A stretch of 64,000 nucleotides of DNA from Massilia sp. erpn (GTDB taxonomy: Bacteria > Pseudomonadota > Gammaproteobacteria > Burkholderiales > Burkholderiaceae_D): assembly GCF_024400215.1 (NCBI RefSeq), contig NZ_CP053748.1, positions 2,046,001-2,110,000 of the forward strand, read 5' to 3'. Numbering within the stretch: position 1 is the stretch's first letter; the number at the start of each line of letters is the position of its first letter. Shown here piece after piece: positions 8,986 through 17,719 of the stretch. Under the pieces are notes generated by a model. It did not search any database. It was not told the origin of the DNA and saw nothing but the letters and a program-made list of their open reading frames with translations. The translations under genes were made by a program, and so were the position numbers.

Positions 8986-10074
8986 TTAAAAACTGTGACG
9001 GATGCCGGTTGCTGCACTGGTTTCGCGCGGCTTGCCGCTGACCCGGTCGGTCATGGCCAGCACATACAGCTCGCTGCGTTTCGAGGCTGGATACAGATAG
9101 CCCAGGGTGGCCGTGGCGCGTGTGCGTTCAGGCCCAAACAGGCTGCCCTCGCGCCGCGTATTGGCATAGCCGAACAGCACCGATCCCGGTCCCTGGCGCG
9201 AACTCAGGCCGACGCTGGCGACGCGGTCGTTCATGTGCAGGCCGGTGGGTGTATCGTTGAAGGTGCGCTGGAACGTGGCGTACAGCTTGACGGCCGTGAA
9301 GTCGTAGGCAATGCCGCCGAAATAGGCGCGCTGGTTGTCGACGGCTGCGTAGTTGATGGGTGCGCGCATGGCGTCGATGATGGGATTGCCCTGGTTCGGA
9401 TTGCTCTCCCGCACGCGGTGCACGAAGGCCGTCAGGGCCAGCGGTCCGCGCGCATAAAAGACATTGGCTGCGATATTGTTCATGCCCGCCAGGCCCTGGC
9501 GCTCGCCGGGCTGGAAATGCACGCTGGCCTTCAGGCCATTCACTTCCGGCGTGGTGTAGGCGACCTGATTGCTCCAGCCGCTGTCGCCGGCGCTGCTGGG
9601 CGTCCAGTTGCGCGCGCCCACCGGGCCGGAGGGAATGTAGGAGTGCAGCATCAACGGCGAAAACGTGAAGGAATTGCCGAAGGGGTTGAACTGCACATTG
9701 GACAGGAAGTTGGGCGCGGCGGCGCGGCCGAACATCAGGCGGCCGAACGGCCCGGCCAGGGCCACATTGGCGTCGCGCGAAAACATGGGATCGCCCGCGA
9801 AGCGTCCCGAGGCGCCGGTATCGACCAGGAAGGAACCGGTCAGCGCGAACTCGGCGCGCAGGCCGCCGCCCAGGTCTTCACGGCCCTTGAAGCCGAAGTA
9901 GGACGTCGTCATGCCACCGCTGCCGACCACGTTGCGGCGCGCGGCGTCGCCGCTGTTGCGCAGCGTGCCGACATACGCATCGATCACACCCATCACCGAT
10001 ACCTGGGTCTGGCCCAGCGCGGGAACAGCGAGGGCGCAAAACGAGCATACGGCCAGCAGGGGAAGACGCGTCAT
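8986..10074 (-). CDS. Gram-negative general porin (betaproteobacterial type)
   Basis: A 362-residue outer-membrane beta-barrel that should form a passive diffusion channel. It has a signal peptide ending ALG/Q near residue 21 and starts its mature part with QVSVMGVIDAYV, the usual first strand of Burkholderiales porins. The segment SYFGFKGREDLGGGL and a final strand ATGIRHSF ending in phenylalanine are family hallmarks needed for barrel assembly. The ATG follows GGAG. It is divergent from dinB; a 16-nt palindrome lies between them and could be an operator for either gene. Confidence 0.92.
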   Translation of the reverse strand: MTRLPLLAVCSFCALAVPALGQTQVSVMGVIDAYVGTLRNSGDAARRNVVGSGGMTTSYFGFKGREDLGGGLRAEFALTGSFLVDTGASGRFAGDPMFSRDANVALAGPFGRLMFGRAAAPNFLSNVQFNPFGNSFTFSPLMLHSYIPSGPVGARNWTPSSAGDSGWSNQVAYTTPEVNGLKASVHFQPGERQGLAGMNNIAANVFYARGPLALTAFVHRVRESNPNQGNPIIDAMRAPINYAAVDNQRAYFGGIAYDFTAVKLYATFQRTFNDTPTGLHMNDRVASVGLSSRQGPGSVLFGYANTRREGSLFGPERTRATATLGYLYPASKRSELYVLAMTDRVSGKPRETSAATGIRHSF

Positions 10075-10150
10075 AGCTGCTCCGGGAGGCGTGGGCGAGC
10101 TACGATAGTAACTCTGTTTGCCGCCGAGTCGACGGCAAAACTGGCGCTTG

Positions 10151-10166
10151 TTGCACAAATGTGCAA
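10151..10166. promoter_or_regulatory. 16-nt palindrome in porin-dinB divergent region
   Basis: TTGCACAAATGTGCAA has 7-bp arms around a 2-nt centre, 77 bases upstream of the porin start and 21 bases upstream of the LexA box. Such a dyad suits a dimeric regulator, but none is identified. Confidence 0.4.
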
Positions 10167-10186
10167 TCGGCCACATCCTTGATATA

Positions 10187-10202
10187 CTGTATGCATTCAC
10201 AG
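10187..10202. promoter_or_regulatory. LexA box upstream of dinB
   Basis: The sequence CTGTATGCATTCACAG has the CTG-N10-CAG form of the proteobacterial SOS box, flanked by TA and TG. It lies 22 bases upstream of the dinB start, where LexA binding would block the promoter. A second box in this window sits between uvrA and ssb, which supports a functional SOS regulon with this consensus. Confidence 0.85.
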
Positions 10203-10224
10203 TGTCCGAATTTCGCCTTTGACC

Positions 10225-11379
10225 ATGCCAGCCGCGCGCCGCATTGCCCACCTCGACATGGATGCGTTCTACGCGTCGGTGGAGCTGTTGCGCTATCCCG
10301 AGCTGCGTGGCCGGCCTGTGGTGATCGGCGGCAGCGCCGCCGCGCAGCCGCGCCAGCTGGCCGACGGCACACGCCAATTCGCCCTGCTGCGCGACTATGT
10401 GGGACGCGGCGTGGTCACCACCTCGACCTACGAGGCGCGCGCCCTCGGCGTGTTTTCCGCCATGGGCATGATGAAGGCGGCGGCGCTGGCGCCCGAGGCG
10501 GTGCTGCTGCCCACCGACTTCGATTCCTACCGCCGCCTGTCGCGCCAGTTCAAGGCGGCCGTGGCCGATATCGCGCCGCAGATGGAAGACCGCGGCATCG
10601 ACGAAATCTATCTCGATCTGAGCGAGGTGGCGGGCGAAACGCGCGCGCTGGCGCAGCGCATCAAGCAGGCGGTGAAGGAGGCCACCGGCCTGTCCTGCTC
10701 GATCGGCATCGCACCCAACAAGCTGCTGGCGAAAATCTGCTCGGACCTGGAAAAGCCGAACGGGCTGACCATCGTTTCGCATGAGGATGTGCCGGCCCGC
10801 ATCTGGCCTCTGCCGGTGCGCAAGATCAATGGCATCGGTCCCAAGGCCACGGAAAGACTGGCCACGCTCGGCATCGAGACCGTGGCCCAGCTGGCCGCCG
10901 CCGAAGCGCATCTGCTGCAGGAACACTTCGGCCTGAATTATACCGAGTGGCTGCGGCGCGTCGCCCATGGGCTGGATGAGCGTCCGGTCGTCACCAGTTC
11001 CGAGCCGAAGACCATCAGCCGCGAAACCACCTTTGAACGCGACCTGCATGCCAAGCAGGACCGCGCCGCGCTGTCCGGGATTTTCACCGCCCTGTGCACG
11101 CGGCTGGCCGCGGACCTGCTGCGCAAGCGCTGCCTCGGCCGCACGGTGGGCATCAAGCTGCGCTACGCCGATTTCCGCACCGTGACGCGCGATGTGACGC
11201 TGCCGCATGCCACCGCCGACGCCGCCGCGATCCGGCGCGCCGCCGGTGAGTGCCTGCGCCGCGTGCCGCTGGAGCAGCGCCTGCGTTTGCTGGGCGTGCG
11301 CGTGAGCGCCTTGAGCAGCATGGACCAGGCGCCGGCGCAGCATGCCGCCGTGCAGGGCGAGCTGTTCGCCAGCCGGTAA
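10225..11379 (+). CDS. dinB: DNA polymerase IV (Y-family translesion polymerase)
   Basis: A 384-residue Y-family polymerase that copies past damaged bases. The palm motif HLDMDAFYASVE (residues about 8-19) holds the first metal ligands and the steric gate region; GIDEIYLDLS near residue 128 holds the second acidic pair; a helix-hairpin-helix thumb (INGIGPKATERL) and a little-finger domain follow. The C-terminal QGELF fits a beta-clamp-binding motif. The ATG chosen is the first residue that leaves the conserved IAHLDMD at the usual distance. SOS induction is indicated by the LexA box just upstream. Confidence 0.95.
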   Translation: MPAARRIAHLDMDAFYASVELLRYPELRGRPVVIGGSAAAQPRQLADGTRQFALLRDYVGRGVVTTSTYEARALGVFSAMGMMKAAALAPEAVLLPTDFDSYRRLSRQFKAAVADIAPQMEDRGIDEIYLDLSEVAGETRALAQRIKQAVKEATGLSCSIGIAPNKLLAKICSDLEKPNGLTIVSHEDVPARIWPLPVRKINGIGPKATERLATLGIETVAQLAAAEAHLLQEHFGLNYTEWLRRVAHGLDERPVVTSSEPKTISRETTFERDLHAKQDRAALSGIFTALCTRLAADLLRKRCLGRTVGIKLRYADFRTVTRDVTLPHATADAAAIRRAAGECLRRVPLEQRLRLLGVRVSALSSMDQAPAQHAAVQGELFASR

Positions 11380-11471
11380 AAACCGGTAACAAATACTTGC
11401 TAATTTTGCTTGCAAATCATGCATAATGCCTGCGCGAGCCGGCGTGGACCGGCTGCACCACGGGAAGACGA

Positions 11472-12143
11472 ATGTACTGGAATACCGACGACGCCAGGGC
11501 TGCGCGGAATTGGCCCTGGCTGGGCGCGATCGCCCTCTTGCACCTCGCCGCCTTGCTGGCCTGGCGCCCCGCCATGCAGTTGCATGCGCCACATGCCATG
11601 ATCTGGGCCCGGCCCTTGAGCATGGGCTTGATGCGGCCGCCGCCTGGTCTCGCCCCCACGCCTGCAGACGCGCCGAAAACGCGTCCCGTTGAATCCAGAG
11701 CGCGGGCAGCGCGGCCGGAGACGGCCGCCAGGCCATCCACCGCCGCCGCGCCAGTCGAAACCGCGCCGCAGGCCATCACCCTGCCGCCGCCGCCGGAGGA
11801 GCGGACGCCGCCTGCGGCGCTGCCCGCCGATCCCTTTGCCCAGCCGGCGGCGCCCGCCGAAACGCTGGCCGAGCGCGCGCGCCGCGCCGCCGCCGGCATC
11901 GACAAGCAGCTGCGCAAGGAAAGCCTGAACGAGGCCGACCGCGCGCTGCCGCAAGAGACGGAATTGGCACGCAAAATCGGCGAGGCCTACAAGGAGCGCA
12001 GCTTCGGCATCGTGTGGGAAAGGCGTTTCCCGAACGGTGAGGTGCTGGCCAAGATCCGCACGCCGATCTACACCTACTGCATCCGCCTCAAGCGACGTTA
12101 CGACGGCACCGAGCAGACATTTATGGTGACGTGTCCAAACTAG
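11472..12143 (+). CDS. Single-span membrane protein with proline-rich linker, unknown
   Basis: A 223-residue protein that I do not recognise by name. Residues about 14-32 form one membrane helix (WLGAIALLHLAALLAW), placing the rest in the periplasm if the N-terminus stays inside. A long Ala/Pro-rich region (about 55-125) resembles the periplasm-spanning linkers of TonB-like proteins, and a compact C-terminal domain (about 150-223) carries basic and aromatic residues and two cysteines (YTYCIRL, VTCPN). GGGAAG precedes the ATG. No TonB C-terminal signature is evident. It lies between dinB and rdgC in the same direction, with no sign of coupling. Confidence 0.72.
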   Translation: MYWNTDDARAARNWPWLGAIALLHLAALLAWRPAMQLHAPHAMIWARPLSMGLMRPPPGLAPTPADAPKTRPVESRARAARPETAARPSTAAAPVETAPQAITLPPPPEERTPPAALPADPFAQPAAPAETLAERARRAAAGIDKQLRKESLNEADRALPQETELARKIGEAYKERSFGIVWERRFPNGEVLAKIRTPIYTYCIRLKRRYDGTEQTFMVTCPN

Positions 12144-12197
12144 GCCATGTAAAATGTCGATCCCCAAGGATTAAGATCAACAAGGCAAGCAAAACTT

Positions 12198-13094
12198 ATG
12201 TGGTTTAAGAATCTACAGATTTATCGTCTGCCCGCTCCGTGGGCTTACACTCCCGAACAACTCGAAGAAGCACTCCGTCCGCATGCATTCACGCCGGCCA
12301 GCAGCAATGAGCTGATGCGCCAGGGCTGGGATACGCCGCGTCCGAATGGTGGCCTGGTTCATGTGGTCAACAAGCAGATGCTGATCCTGCTCGGCACCGA
12401 GAAAAAACTGCTGCCGTCCACCGTGATCAACCAGGTGGCCAAGGCGCGTGCCGCCGAGATGGAAGAACAACAAGGTTTCGCTCCTGGCAAGAAAGCCATG
12501 AAGGAGCTGAAAGAACGCGTGGCCGACGAACTGCTGCCGCGCGCCTTCACCATCCGCAGCAATGTGTGGACCTGGATCGACCCGGTCAACGGTTGGCTGG
12601 TGGTCGATGCCGCCAGCCCGGCCAAGGCCGATGACGTCATCAAGCTGTTGCTGAAAGCCGTCGACCGCATGCCGCTGGAAAGCCTGCGCGTGCAGCGCTC
12701 CCCGGTGGGCGTGATGACCGCCTGGCTGCAGGAAGACGAGGCGCCGGCCGGCTTTACCATCGATATGGATACCGAACTGCGCGCCACCGGCGAGAGCAAG
12801 GCGGCGGTGCGCTATGTGCGCCACTCGCTGGAACCGGAAGAAGTGCGCCGCCACATCGCGGCCGGCAAGCAGTGCACCCGTCTGGCCATGACCTGGGACA
12901 GCAAGATCTCCTTCGTGCTGACCGAGTCGCTGGCGATCAAGGGTATCAAGCCGCTGGACGTCATCAAGGAAAACGAATCGTCCACCCGTAACGACGAGGA
13001 ACGCTTCGATGGCGACTTCATGCTGATGACCGGTGAACTGAGCAAGCTGATGGCCGACGTGGTGGAAGCGCTGGGCGGCGAAGCGACCGCGTAA
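12198..13094 (+). CDS. rdgC: Recombination-associated protein RdgC
   Basis: A 298-residue DNA-binding protein, close to the usual 300. RdgC forms a ring-shaped dimer around duplex DNA and restrains RecA-dependent recombination. The N-terminus [11 protein letters not shown] and the segments [14 protein letters not shown] and RMPLESLRV match the family. It acts in the nucleoid. It shares a bidirectional terminator-like hairpin with the convergent methyltransferase gene. Confidence 0.95.
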   Translation: MWFKNLQIYRLPAPWAYTPEQLEEALRPHAFTPASSNELMRQGWDTPRPNGGLVHVVNKQMLILLGTEKKLLPSTVINQVAKARAAEMEEQQGFAPGKKAMKELKERVADELLPRAFTIRSNVWTWIDPVNGWLVVDAASPAKADDVIKLLLKAVDRMPLESLRVQRSPVGVMTAWLQEDEAPAGFTIDMDTELRATGESKAAVRYVRHSLEPEEVRRHIAAGKQCTRLAMTWDSKISFVLTESLAIKGIKPLDVIKENESSTRNDEERFDGDFMLMTGELSKLMADVVEALGGEATA

Positions 13095-13117
13095 ATCCGG
13101 CCGCCGCCTTCCCCTGA

Positions 13118-13142
13118 ACAGGCCCGCCATGCGGGCCTGTTT
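13118..13142. terminator. Bidirectional hairpin between rdgC and methyltransferase gene
   Basis: An 11-bp perfect stem (AACAGGCCCGC) with loop CAT lies between two convergent genes, 23 bases past rdgC and 2 bases past the other stop. The T tract is short (TTTG), so termination strength is uncertain. Confidence 0.75.
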
Positions 13143-13144
13143 GC

Positions 13145-14683
13145 TTAGCGGGCCACGCCCAAGGCCTTGAAGATGGGCAGCAGGAACTCGCCGAACTTGC
13201 CCGCGCGCCGTTCCAGCTCCGCCAGCTGCTCCTGGTCGGATTCGGCCGTCCTGCCTTCAATCAGTAGGCGTTGTCCCAGGCTTTGCAGGATGCCGTTGGC
13301 GAAACGCGCCCAGTCTTGCGGCGTGCGCTGGCCCTCCTGGTGCGCCAGCAGGAAAAGCTGATGGAAGCGGTCGGCTGTGACGCCGCCGCCCGTGACCGGC
13401 GAAGCCAGGGCGCCCTGTTCCAGGCCTTCCGCCGCCAACTGGCAGAGTTTGCGGTTCAGCTTATCGGTCAGCGGCTGGGCGCGGGCGATGCTGTCCTCGT
13501 CCTGCACCGGCTGCACCTGCAAGGTACCGGACAGAATGAACAGCGCCTGGATGACTTCAGCCAGCGTCACGCCCTGCGCTTCGCAGGCGCGCGCGATCTG
13601 CTCCACGCTCTTGGGCTGATAGTCGGCCAGGCAATCGATTACCGGACGGTAGACGCGTTCGTGCAGATCGACCTCGCCGCGCGCGGTGTTGGCCTTGAGC
13701 GACAGCAGGTGGCGCGGAATGGCCAGGATCATGCGTTGCGCCAGCCATTTTTCGCGGCGCGCCTGCTGGCTGAGCTGGCGCGCGCCATGCACCCAGTAGT
13801 CGCGGCGGAAGGACTGGTTGACCAGAAAATCGCGCACGGTCTGGCGCAGCGCGGGGTCCTCGATTTCGTCCAGAATCCTGGACTGCTCGGGGCTGAAATT
13901 GGCGACGTCGATATGGTCCAGATAGTGGGCGGAGCAGGCGAAATTCAGCTTGGCCGGTTCCAGCCATTTCGTCATCGACGAGAAGGACATGGGCAGCCAG
14001 TCGCGGTTGAAATATTCATGCGCCAGATAGCTGCGGTCCAGCTTTTTCATGCTTTCGATCCTGGCCGCGATTTGCGGATTGGCGGCGAGGAAACCCGGTC
14101 CGCTGGCCAGCAGGCGCTCGGCAAACTGCAGCGCATCGTTGATGCGCGGCGCAATGCCCTTGCCAGGTGCCCCCATTACCTGGCTGTACTCGGTCAGCAG
14201 GTCGCGCATGGGCACCATGGCGGCCCAGCCGGGCTGGGTGTTGTAGCTGATGTAGAGCACCCCACCCAGCTTCAGCTTGCGGCGGATGAAGTCCACGATG
14301 ATGGCGCGGTTCTCGTCCGAGATCCAGCTCCAGATGCCGTGCAGGCCGATGCTGTCGAAGTCGGGCAGGTCGTCGCGGCGGCAGAATTCGGCGAAGGCCT
14401 GGTCGCACAAATGGGCCGGGGCGCCGGAAGCGCTGGCCAGTTCCTGCGCGAAACCGGCCTGGGAGGGATTGAAGTCGGTGCCATACCAGGTATGGCCGGA
14501 ACTGGCGGCATGGATATTGATGCTCATCCCCTGGCCAAAGCCCAGCTCGCAGCAGTTCCGAACTTCAGGAAAGACCAGGCCGGCATGCAGAAAGGCCAGC
14601 CGCGCCCGCATCTGACTCAGTTCGGAATACGTACCATAGGTATACACGATATCGGCGACATAGCCGGCAGACCAATCGGGCAT
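13145..14683 (-). CDS. Class I SAM methyltransferase with C-terminal regulatory domain
   Basis: A 512-residue protein. The first 200 residues form a Rossmann methyltransferase: CCELGFGQG near residue 44 is the SAM-binding loop (motif I), YGTDFNP near 66 carries the acidic residue for the ribose, and FDSIGLHGIWSWI near 109 is motif IV. The remainder resembles the methyltransferase regulatory domain (PF10119) with its internal helical region and NRDWLPMSF segment. Family members are often linked to polysaccharide or flagellin modification, but nothing nearby confirms a substrate. AGGAG precedes the ATG. Confidence 0.83.
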   Translation of the reverse strand: MPDWSAGYVADIVYTYGTYSELSQMRARLAFLHAGLVFPEVRNCCELGFGQGMSINIHAASSGHTWYGTDFNPSQAGFAQELASASGAPAHLCDQAFAEFCRRDDLPDFDSIGLHGIWSWISDENRAIIVDFIRRKLKLGGVLYISYNTQPGWAAMVPMRDLLTEYSQVMGAPGKGIAPRINDALQFAERLLASGPGFLAANPQIAARIESMKKLDRSYLAHEYFNRDWLPMSFSSMTKWLEPAKLNFACSAHYLDHIDVANFSPEQSRILDEIEDPALRQTVRDFLVNQSFRRDYWVHGARQLSQQARREKWLAQRMILAIPRHLLSLKANTARGEVDLHERVYRPVIDCLADYQPKSVEQIARACEAQGVTLAEVIQALFILSGTLQVQPVQDEDSIARAQPLTDKLNRKLCQLAAEGLEQGALASPVTGGGVTADRFHQLFLLAHQEGQRTPQDWARFANGILQSLGQRLLIEGRTAESDQEQLAELERRAGKFGEFLLPIFKALGVAR

Positions 14684-14779
14684 GACAACTCCTGTTGAAA
14701 GTGGTTGATGCGAAGACCAGCACTTGATTCGGGTTGTCGAATATATATCGGATTGGCAGGCGCCGACGTACGGTAGGCG

Positions 14780-14814
14780 AAAAAAAACACCGACTGCGCG
14801 CTGGCGGCCGGTGT
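14780..14814 (-). terminator. Rho-independent terminator after asparaginase-like gene
   Basis: On the minus strand a stem ACACCG/CGGTGT enclosing a GC-rich loop is followed directly by eight T residues, 20 bases beyond the stop of the asparaginase-like gene. Confidence 0.8.
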
Positions 14815-14833
14815 CTGCTGGCTTGCTAGTGTC

Positions 14834-15319
14834 TTACAGCGGCTGGAATACGCCGGCCGCCTTGTTCTTCTGCACATTGTCCCAGGCGAAGATCTGGCCG
14901 TTCATCGCCACATACACGCCGGCCGGCAGGGTTTGCGCCACGGCGCAGGCAAAGCCCAGATTGAAGAAGGCATCCGAGTTGTCGATCTCGTAGGGGATCA
15001 TGGCGCCGGTCAGCACGATGGTCTTGCCTAGGTCGGCCGGGCCGAGCACGGCGGCGGTTTCCTTCATGGTGTCGGTGCCGTGCACGATGACGATGGCCTT
15101 TTCGGTGGCGGCGCGGCAGGAGGCCAGCACGCGTGCGCGGTCGCCGTCCTGCATATCGAGCGAATCGAGCAGGGGCAGCTGCTCCAGCTGCACGCCGACG
15201 GTGATGCGCGCGCGCGCGATGGCGGCGGGCAGGTGGCTGTCGGAGAAGCCCAGGGTGCCGTTCAGTTCATTGTAATGCTTGTCGAAAGTGCCGCCGGTGG
15301 CGATGATGCGCAAGGTCAT
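14834..15319 (-). CDS. Short asparaginase-domain protein
   Basis: A 161-residue protein equal to only the N-terminal domain of type I/II L-asparaginases, which are about twice this length. The two catalytic threonine loops are present: ATGGTFDK near residue 7 (first triad Thr) and HGTDTM near residue 76 (Thr-Asp pair), and GAMIPYE near residue 103 fits the asparaginase fold. It may be a single-domain amidohydrolase; complete loss of the C-terminal domain leaves catalytic competence open. A proper terminator follows the stop, so it is not a decayed fragment by context. A weak ribosome binding site precedes the ATG. Confidence 0.82.
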   Translation of the reverse strand: MTLRIIATGGTFDKHYNELNGTLGFSDSHLPAAIARARITVGVQLEQLPLLDSLDMQDGDRARVLASCRAATEKAIVIVHGTDTMKETAAVLGPADLGKTIVLTGAMIPYEIDNSDAFFNLGFACAVAQTLPAGVYVAMNGQIFAWDNVQKNKAAGVFQPL

Positions 15320-15471
15320 GGTTCTGTCATCTAAAGGTTGCAAAATAGGACAATGATAACGTGAAGCCCGCCGCCTGTGCGGCTGGGCCGCCGCAAAAAA
15401 ACTTTGCCGCCATGCTCTGGCAAAGTGAGGCATCGTTGAGTACACTGGATTTTTTGCCAAGCTCCCGTCCC

Positions 15472-16224
15472 ATGAAAGCGCTCGCACCCGGCACCGTGAT
15501 CTTCCACCGCCATCGCGGTTATGGCGTGATCACGGCCGTCAATCTGCTGACCGGCTGGATCGCCGCCCGCTTCGGCAGCGAGTCGCGCACGCTCGACCTC
15601 AATCTGTCCACCGACGAAGTGCAATTCGCCGACGGCGAAGCGATCCTGTTCCGGCGCGCGCCGCCCGACCGCATGCCGCATGCGCGGCTGATGGCCATGG
15701 TGCGCGAACTGCACCGCGCCGGCTATCAAAAGCTTTACCTGTACTCCTGGCCCAAGCCCTCCGGCCTGCACTGGCGCTGGCATCTGTTCAGCGGCCCGCG
15801 CGACTGGATGCAGCGCTCCTGGCGCGAAGGCTGGTACGGTTCCGGCGCCGACTACAACGTCAACCCTGTGATGGGCTGGGGCGACAAGCCCGGCGCCAGC
15901 GCGCATGAGCTGATCGACGCCCTGGCGCGCTTCGACCCGCAAGGCCTGGCCCAAGCCCTCGGCCGTGACGAAGACCACAGCGCCTGGTTCGAGCAAGTAT
16001 GCGACGCCCTGCTGCCCGGCTATATGTACAGCCTCGACATGCAGCGCCCGGAAGGCGGTCCCTTGCAGGATGCGCCTGCCGTGCCCGTGATCCCCGTGCG
16101 CGCCACGCTGCCGCCGTACAGCGGCCCCGACATCGGTTGGCCGCCCGGCTGGCAAGGCCTATGGAGCAAAGTCCACGTCCTGCCCGCCCGCCGCCCCGAC
16201 TTCAGCGGCATCCCCGACAGCTGA
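15472..16224 (+). CDS. Hypothetical protein with short CarD-like N-terminal beta motif
   Basis: A 250-residue soluble protein, not assignable to a known family by me. The first 40 residues (PGTVIFHRHRGYGVITAV then IAARFGSESRTLDL) resemble the small beta-barrel motif G-x-x-V-x-H-x-x-x-G-x-G-x-V shared by CarD N-termini and UvrD/Mfd interaction domains. The remaining 200 residues are rich in Trp, His and Pro and look globular (LYLYSWPKPSG, NPVMGWGDKPGASAHELIDAL). The ATG is chosen because the CarD-like motif starts right after it; the ribosome binding site is weak. It ends in front of palindrome pair B. Confidence 0.65.
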   Translation: MKALAPGTVIFHRHRGYGVITAVNLLTGWIAARFGSESRTLDLNLSTDEVQFADGEAILFRRAPPDRMPHARLMAMVRELHRAGYQKLYLYSWPKPSGLHWRWHLFSGPRDWMQRSWREGWYGSGADYNVNPVMGWGDKPGASAHELIDALARFDPQGLAQALGRDEDHSAWFEQVCDALLPGYMYSLDMQRPEGGPLQDAPAVPVIPVRATLPPYSGPDIGWPPGWQGLWSKVHVLPARRPDFSGIPDS

Positions 16225-16251
16225 GCGCAGCACCTTTGATCTTCCTCAACA

Positions 16252-16360
16252 AATGTCCCACCCTGGTGTCAGGCACTAAGGTTGGACATTCTTTGATCTA
16301 TATCAGTAAATGTCCGACCTTGGTGCCTCGGCGGCCCCGCCTGACACCAGGGTGGACATT
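16252..16360. repeat. Inverted pair of palindromes (copy B, one with a loop insertion)
   Basis: The first palindrome (16252-16290) is the standard 39 nt. The second (16309-16360) has an extra segment of about 14 nt (CTCGGCGGCCCCGC) at the loop and lacks one base of the right arm. Order and orientation are as in copies A and C. It lies between two convergent genes, where the hairpins could end transcription from both sides. Confidence 0.9.
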
Positions 16361-16372
16361 GTTTGCGCTGGA

Positions 16373-17368
16373 TCAAACCGGTGGGCGGTGGTAGCCGGGG
16401 TTGAGGATGGTTTGGCAGCGGCCTTCGCTGAAATCGAGCAGGTTTTGGAAGGCGTGCTGGAAGTACAGCTCGTAACTGTCCTTTTCGACATAGCCGAGGT
16501 GGGGCGTGGCGAGCACGTTGGGCATGCGCAGCAGCGGCGCGTCGGGCGGCAGCGGTTCGGTGGTGAAGACGTCGAGCGCGGCGGCGCCGGGATGGCCGGC
16601 TAGCAGGGCGGCTTCGAGCGCATCGTCGGCCACCAGCTCGGCGCGGCTGGTGTTGACGAACAGGGCGTCGGCTTTCATCAGCGCCAGGTCGGCGGCGGTG
16701 ACGATGCCGCGCGTGGCCTCGTTCAGGCGCAGGTGCAGGGTCAGCACGTCGGCTTCGGCGAAGAAGGCTTCGCGCGTGGCGGCGGCGCGCTGGCCATCGG
16801 CGACGGCGGCTTGGCGGCTGCCCTCGCTGCCCCAGACCAGCACGTCCATGCCGAAGGCGCGCGCATAGCCGGCGATCAGCTTGCCGATCTTGCCGTAGCC
16901 CCAGATCGCCAGGGTGCGCCCCTTGAGCACGGTGCCGATGGTGTTGAAACGCTCATTGGTGGAGACGGTCTGCCACTGGCCTTCCTTGAGCCGCGCGGCA
17001 TACGGTACCAGCTTGCGCTGGGCGGCCATGATCAAGGCCCAGGTCAGCTCGGCCGGGGCGGTGGGCGAGCCGATGCCTTCGGCAATGGCGATGCCCAGCT
17101 CGGTGGCGGCGTCGACGTCGATGTGGCCGCTGACCTTGCCGGTCTGGGAGATCAGTTTCAGGTTGGGCAGCTTGCTCAGCAGGGCGCGGTTGAAGCTGCT
17201 GCGCTCGCGGATCAGGACCAGGGCGTCGAACGGGGCGAGGCGGGCGGCCAGCTGGCCCAGGCCGCGGCTGGAGTTGGTGAAGACTTTGACGTCGTGTCCG
17301 TTTAACAACTGAAAACAGTCGAGTTTCCGAACGGAATCTTGATAATCGTCAAGTATCGCAATTTTCAT
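16373..17368 (-). CDS. D-2-hydroxyacid dehydrogenase family protein (NAD-dependent)
   Basis: A 331-residue oxidoreductase of the D-isomer-specific 2-hydroxyacid dehydrogenase family, which interconverts 2-oxoacids and D-2-hydroxyacids. The nucleotide-binding loop is GYGKIGKLIAGYARAFGMDVLVWG (split: GYGKIG at about residue 157). Catalytic residues are visible as Arg in NTSRAEL, Glu in DVFTTEPLP and His in ATPHLGY. Substrate is not predictable; the family also includes phosphoglycerate and formate dehydrogenases. Start is ATG with a poor ribosome binding site. The gene stands alone. Confidence 0.87.
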   Translation of the reverse strand: MKIAILDDYQDSVRKLDCFQLLNGHDVKVFTNSSRGLGQLAARLAPFDALVLIRERSSFNRALLSKLPNLKLISQTGKVSGHIDVDAATELGIAIAEGIGSPTAPAELTWALIMAAQRKLVPYAARLKEGQWQTVSTNERFNTIGTVLKGRTLAIWGYGKIGKLIAGYARAFGMDVLVWGSEGSRQAAVADGQRAAATREAFFAEADVLTLHLRLNEATRGIVTAADLALMKADALFVNTSRAELVADDALEAALLAGHPGAAALDVFTTEPLPPDAPLLRMPNVLATPHLGYVEKDSYELYFQHAFQNLLDFSEGRCQTILNPGYHRPPV

Positions 17369-17719
17369 GGTTTTTAGCGCTTTTTCAGGGGCGGGAAGTA
17401 GGGAATTAACGGGTTTGTCAAAAACAGGAATAGCCTACTACTTTGGTCAACAATTATTCCTACATTTTTGTCTGTGCGGGCCATGGACGGGTGTACAATC
17501 GGCCCACCCTTGGAGCTCAGCATTGGGCTCCCGCAACAGATGTTCCATCAGCCCGGCTATCCTGACCGGGTTGCGCGCCCTCGAGAAATCGGGCGCTATC
17601 GACATGACCGCCGTATCGCCGAAGCATTTCGAATGACTTTCCGAGCGCAAGCTATCAGCTGACGACGATCCTGCCGTGCCGGGACAAGACCAGAATTCTT
17701 TATTGGCATTGGAGGTACT
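17369..17719. other. Intergenic region upstream of pckG
   Basis: 351 bases without a convincing gene. A TACAAT hexamer near 17499 could be a -10 element for pckG, with no good -35 at standard spacing. A 5-bp-arm GGAGC/GCTCC dyad follows near 17512. The short reading frames here lack family features and start signals. Confidence 0.5.

Noticed and set aside
7129..10182. A 1017-codon open frame on the plus strand
   Set aside because: It lies antisense to the chemoreceptor and porin genes, whose families, signal peptides and start signals are clear. Long antisense frames are usual in GC-rich DNA; its His/Gly/Arg-rich translation has no family likeness.
10075..11736. Upstream extension of the porin reading frame
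   Set aside because: It runs antisense through dinB. The porin signal peptide and Shine-Dalgarno fix the start at 10074.
17367..17636. 89-codon frame before pckG
   Set aside because: No ribosome binding site or composition typical of the neighbours; the region looks like an untranslated leader.
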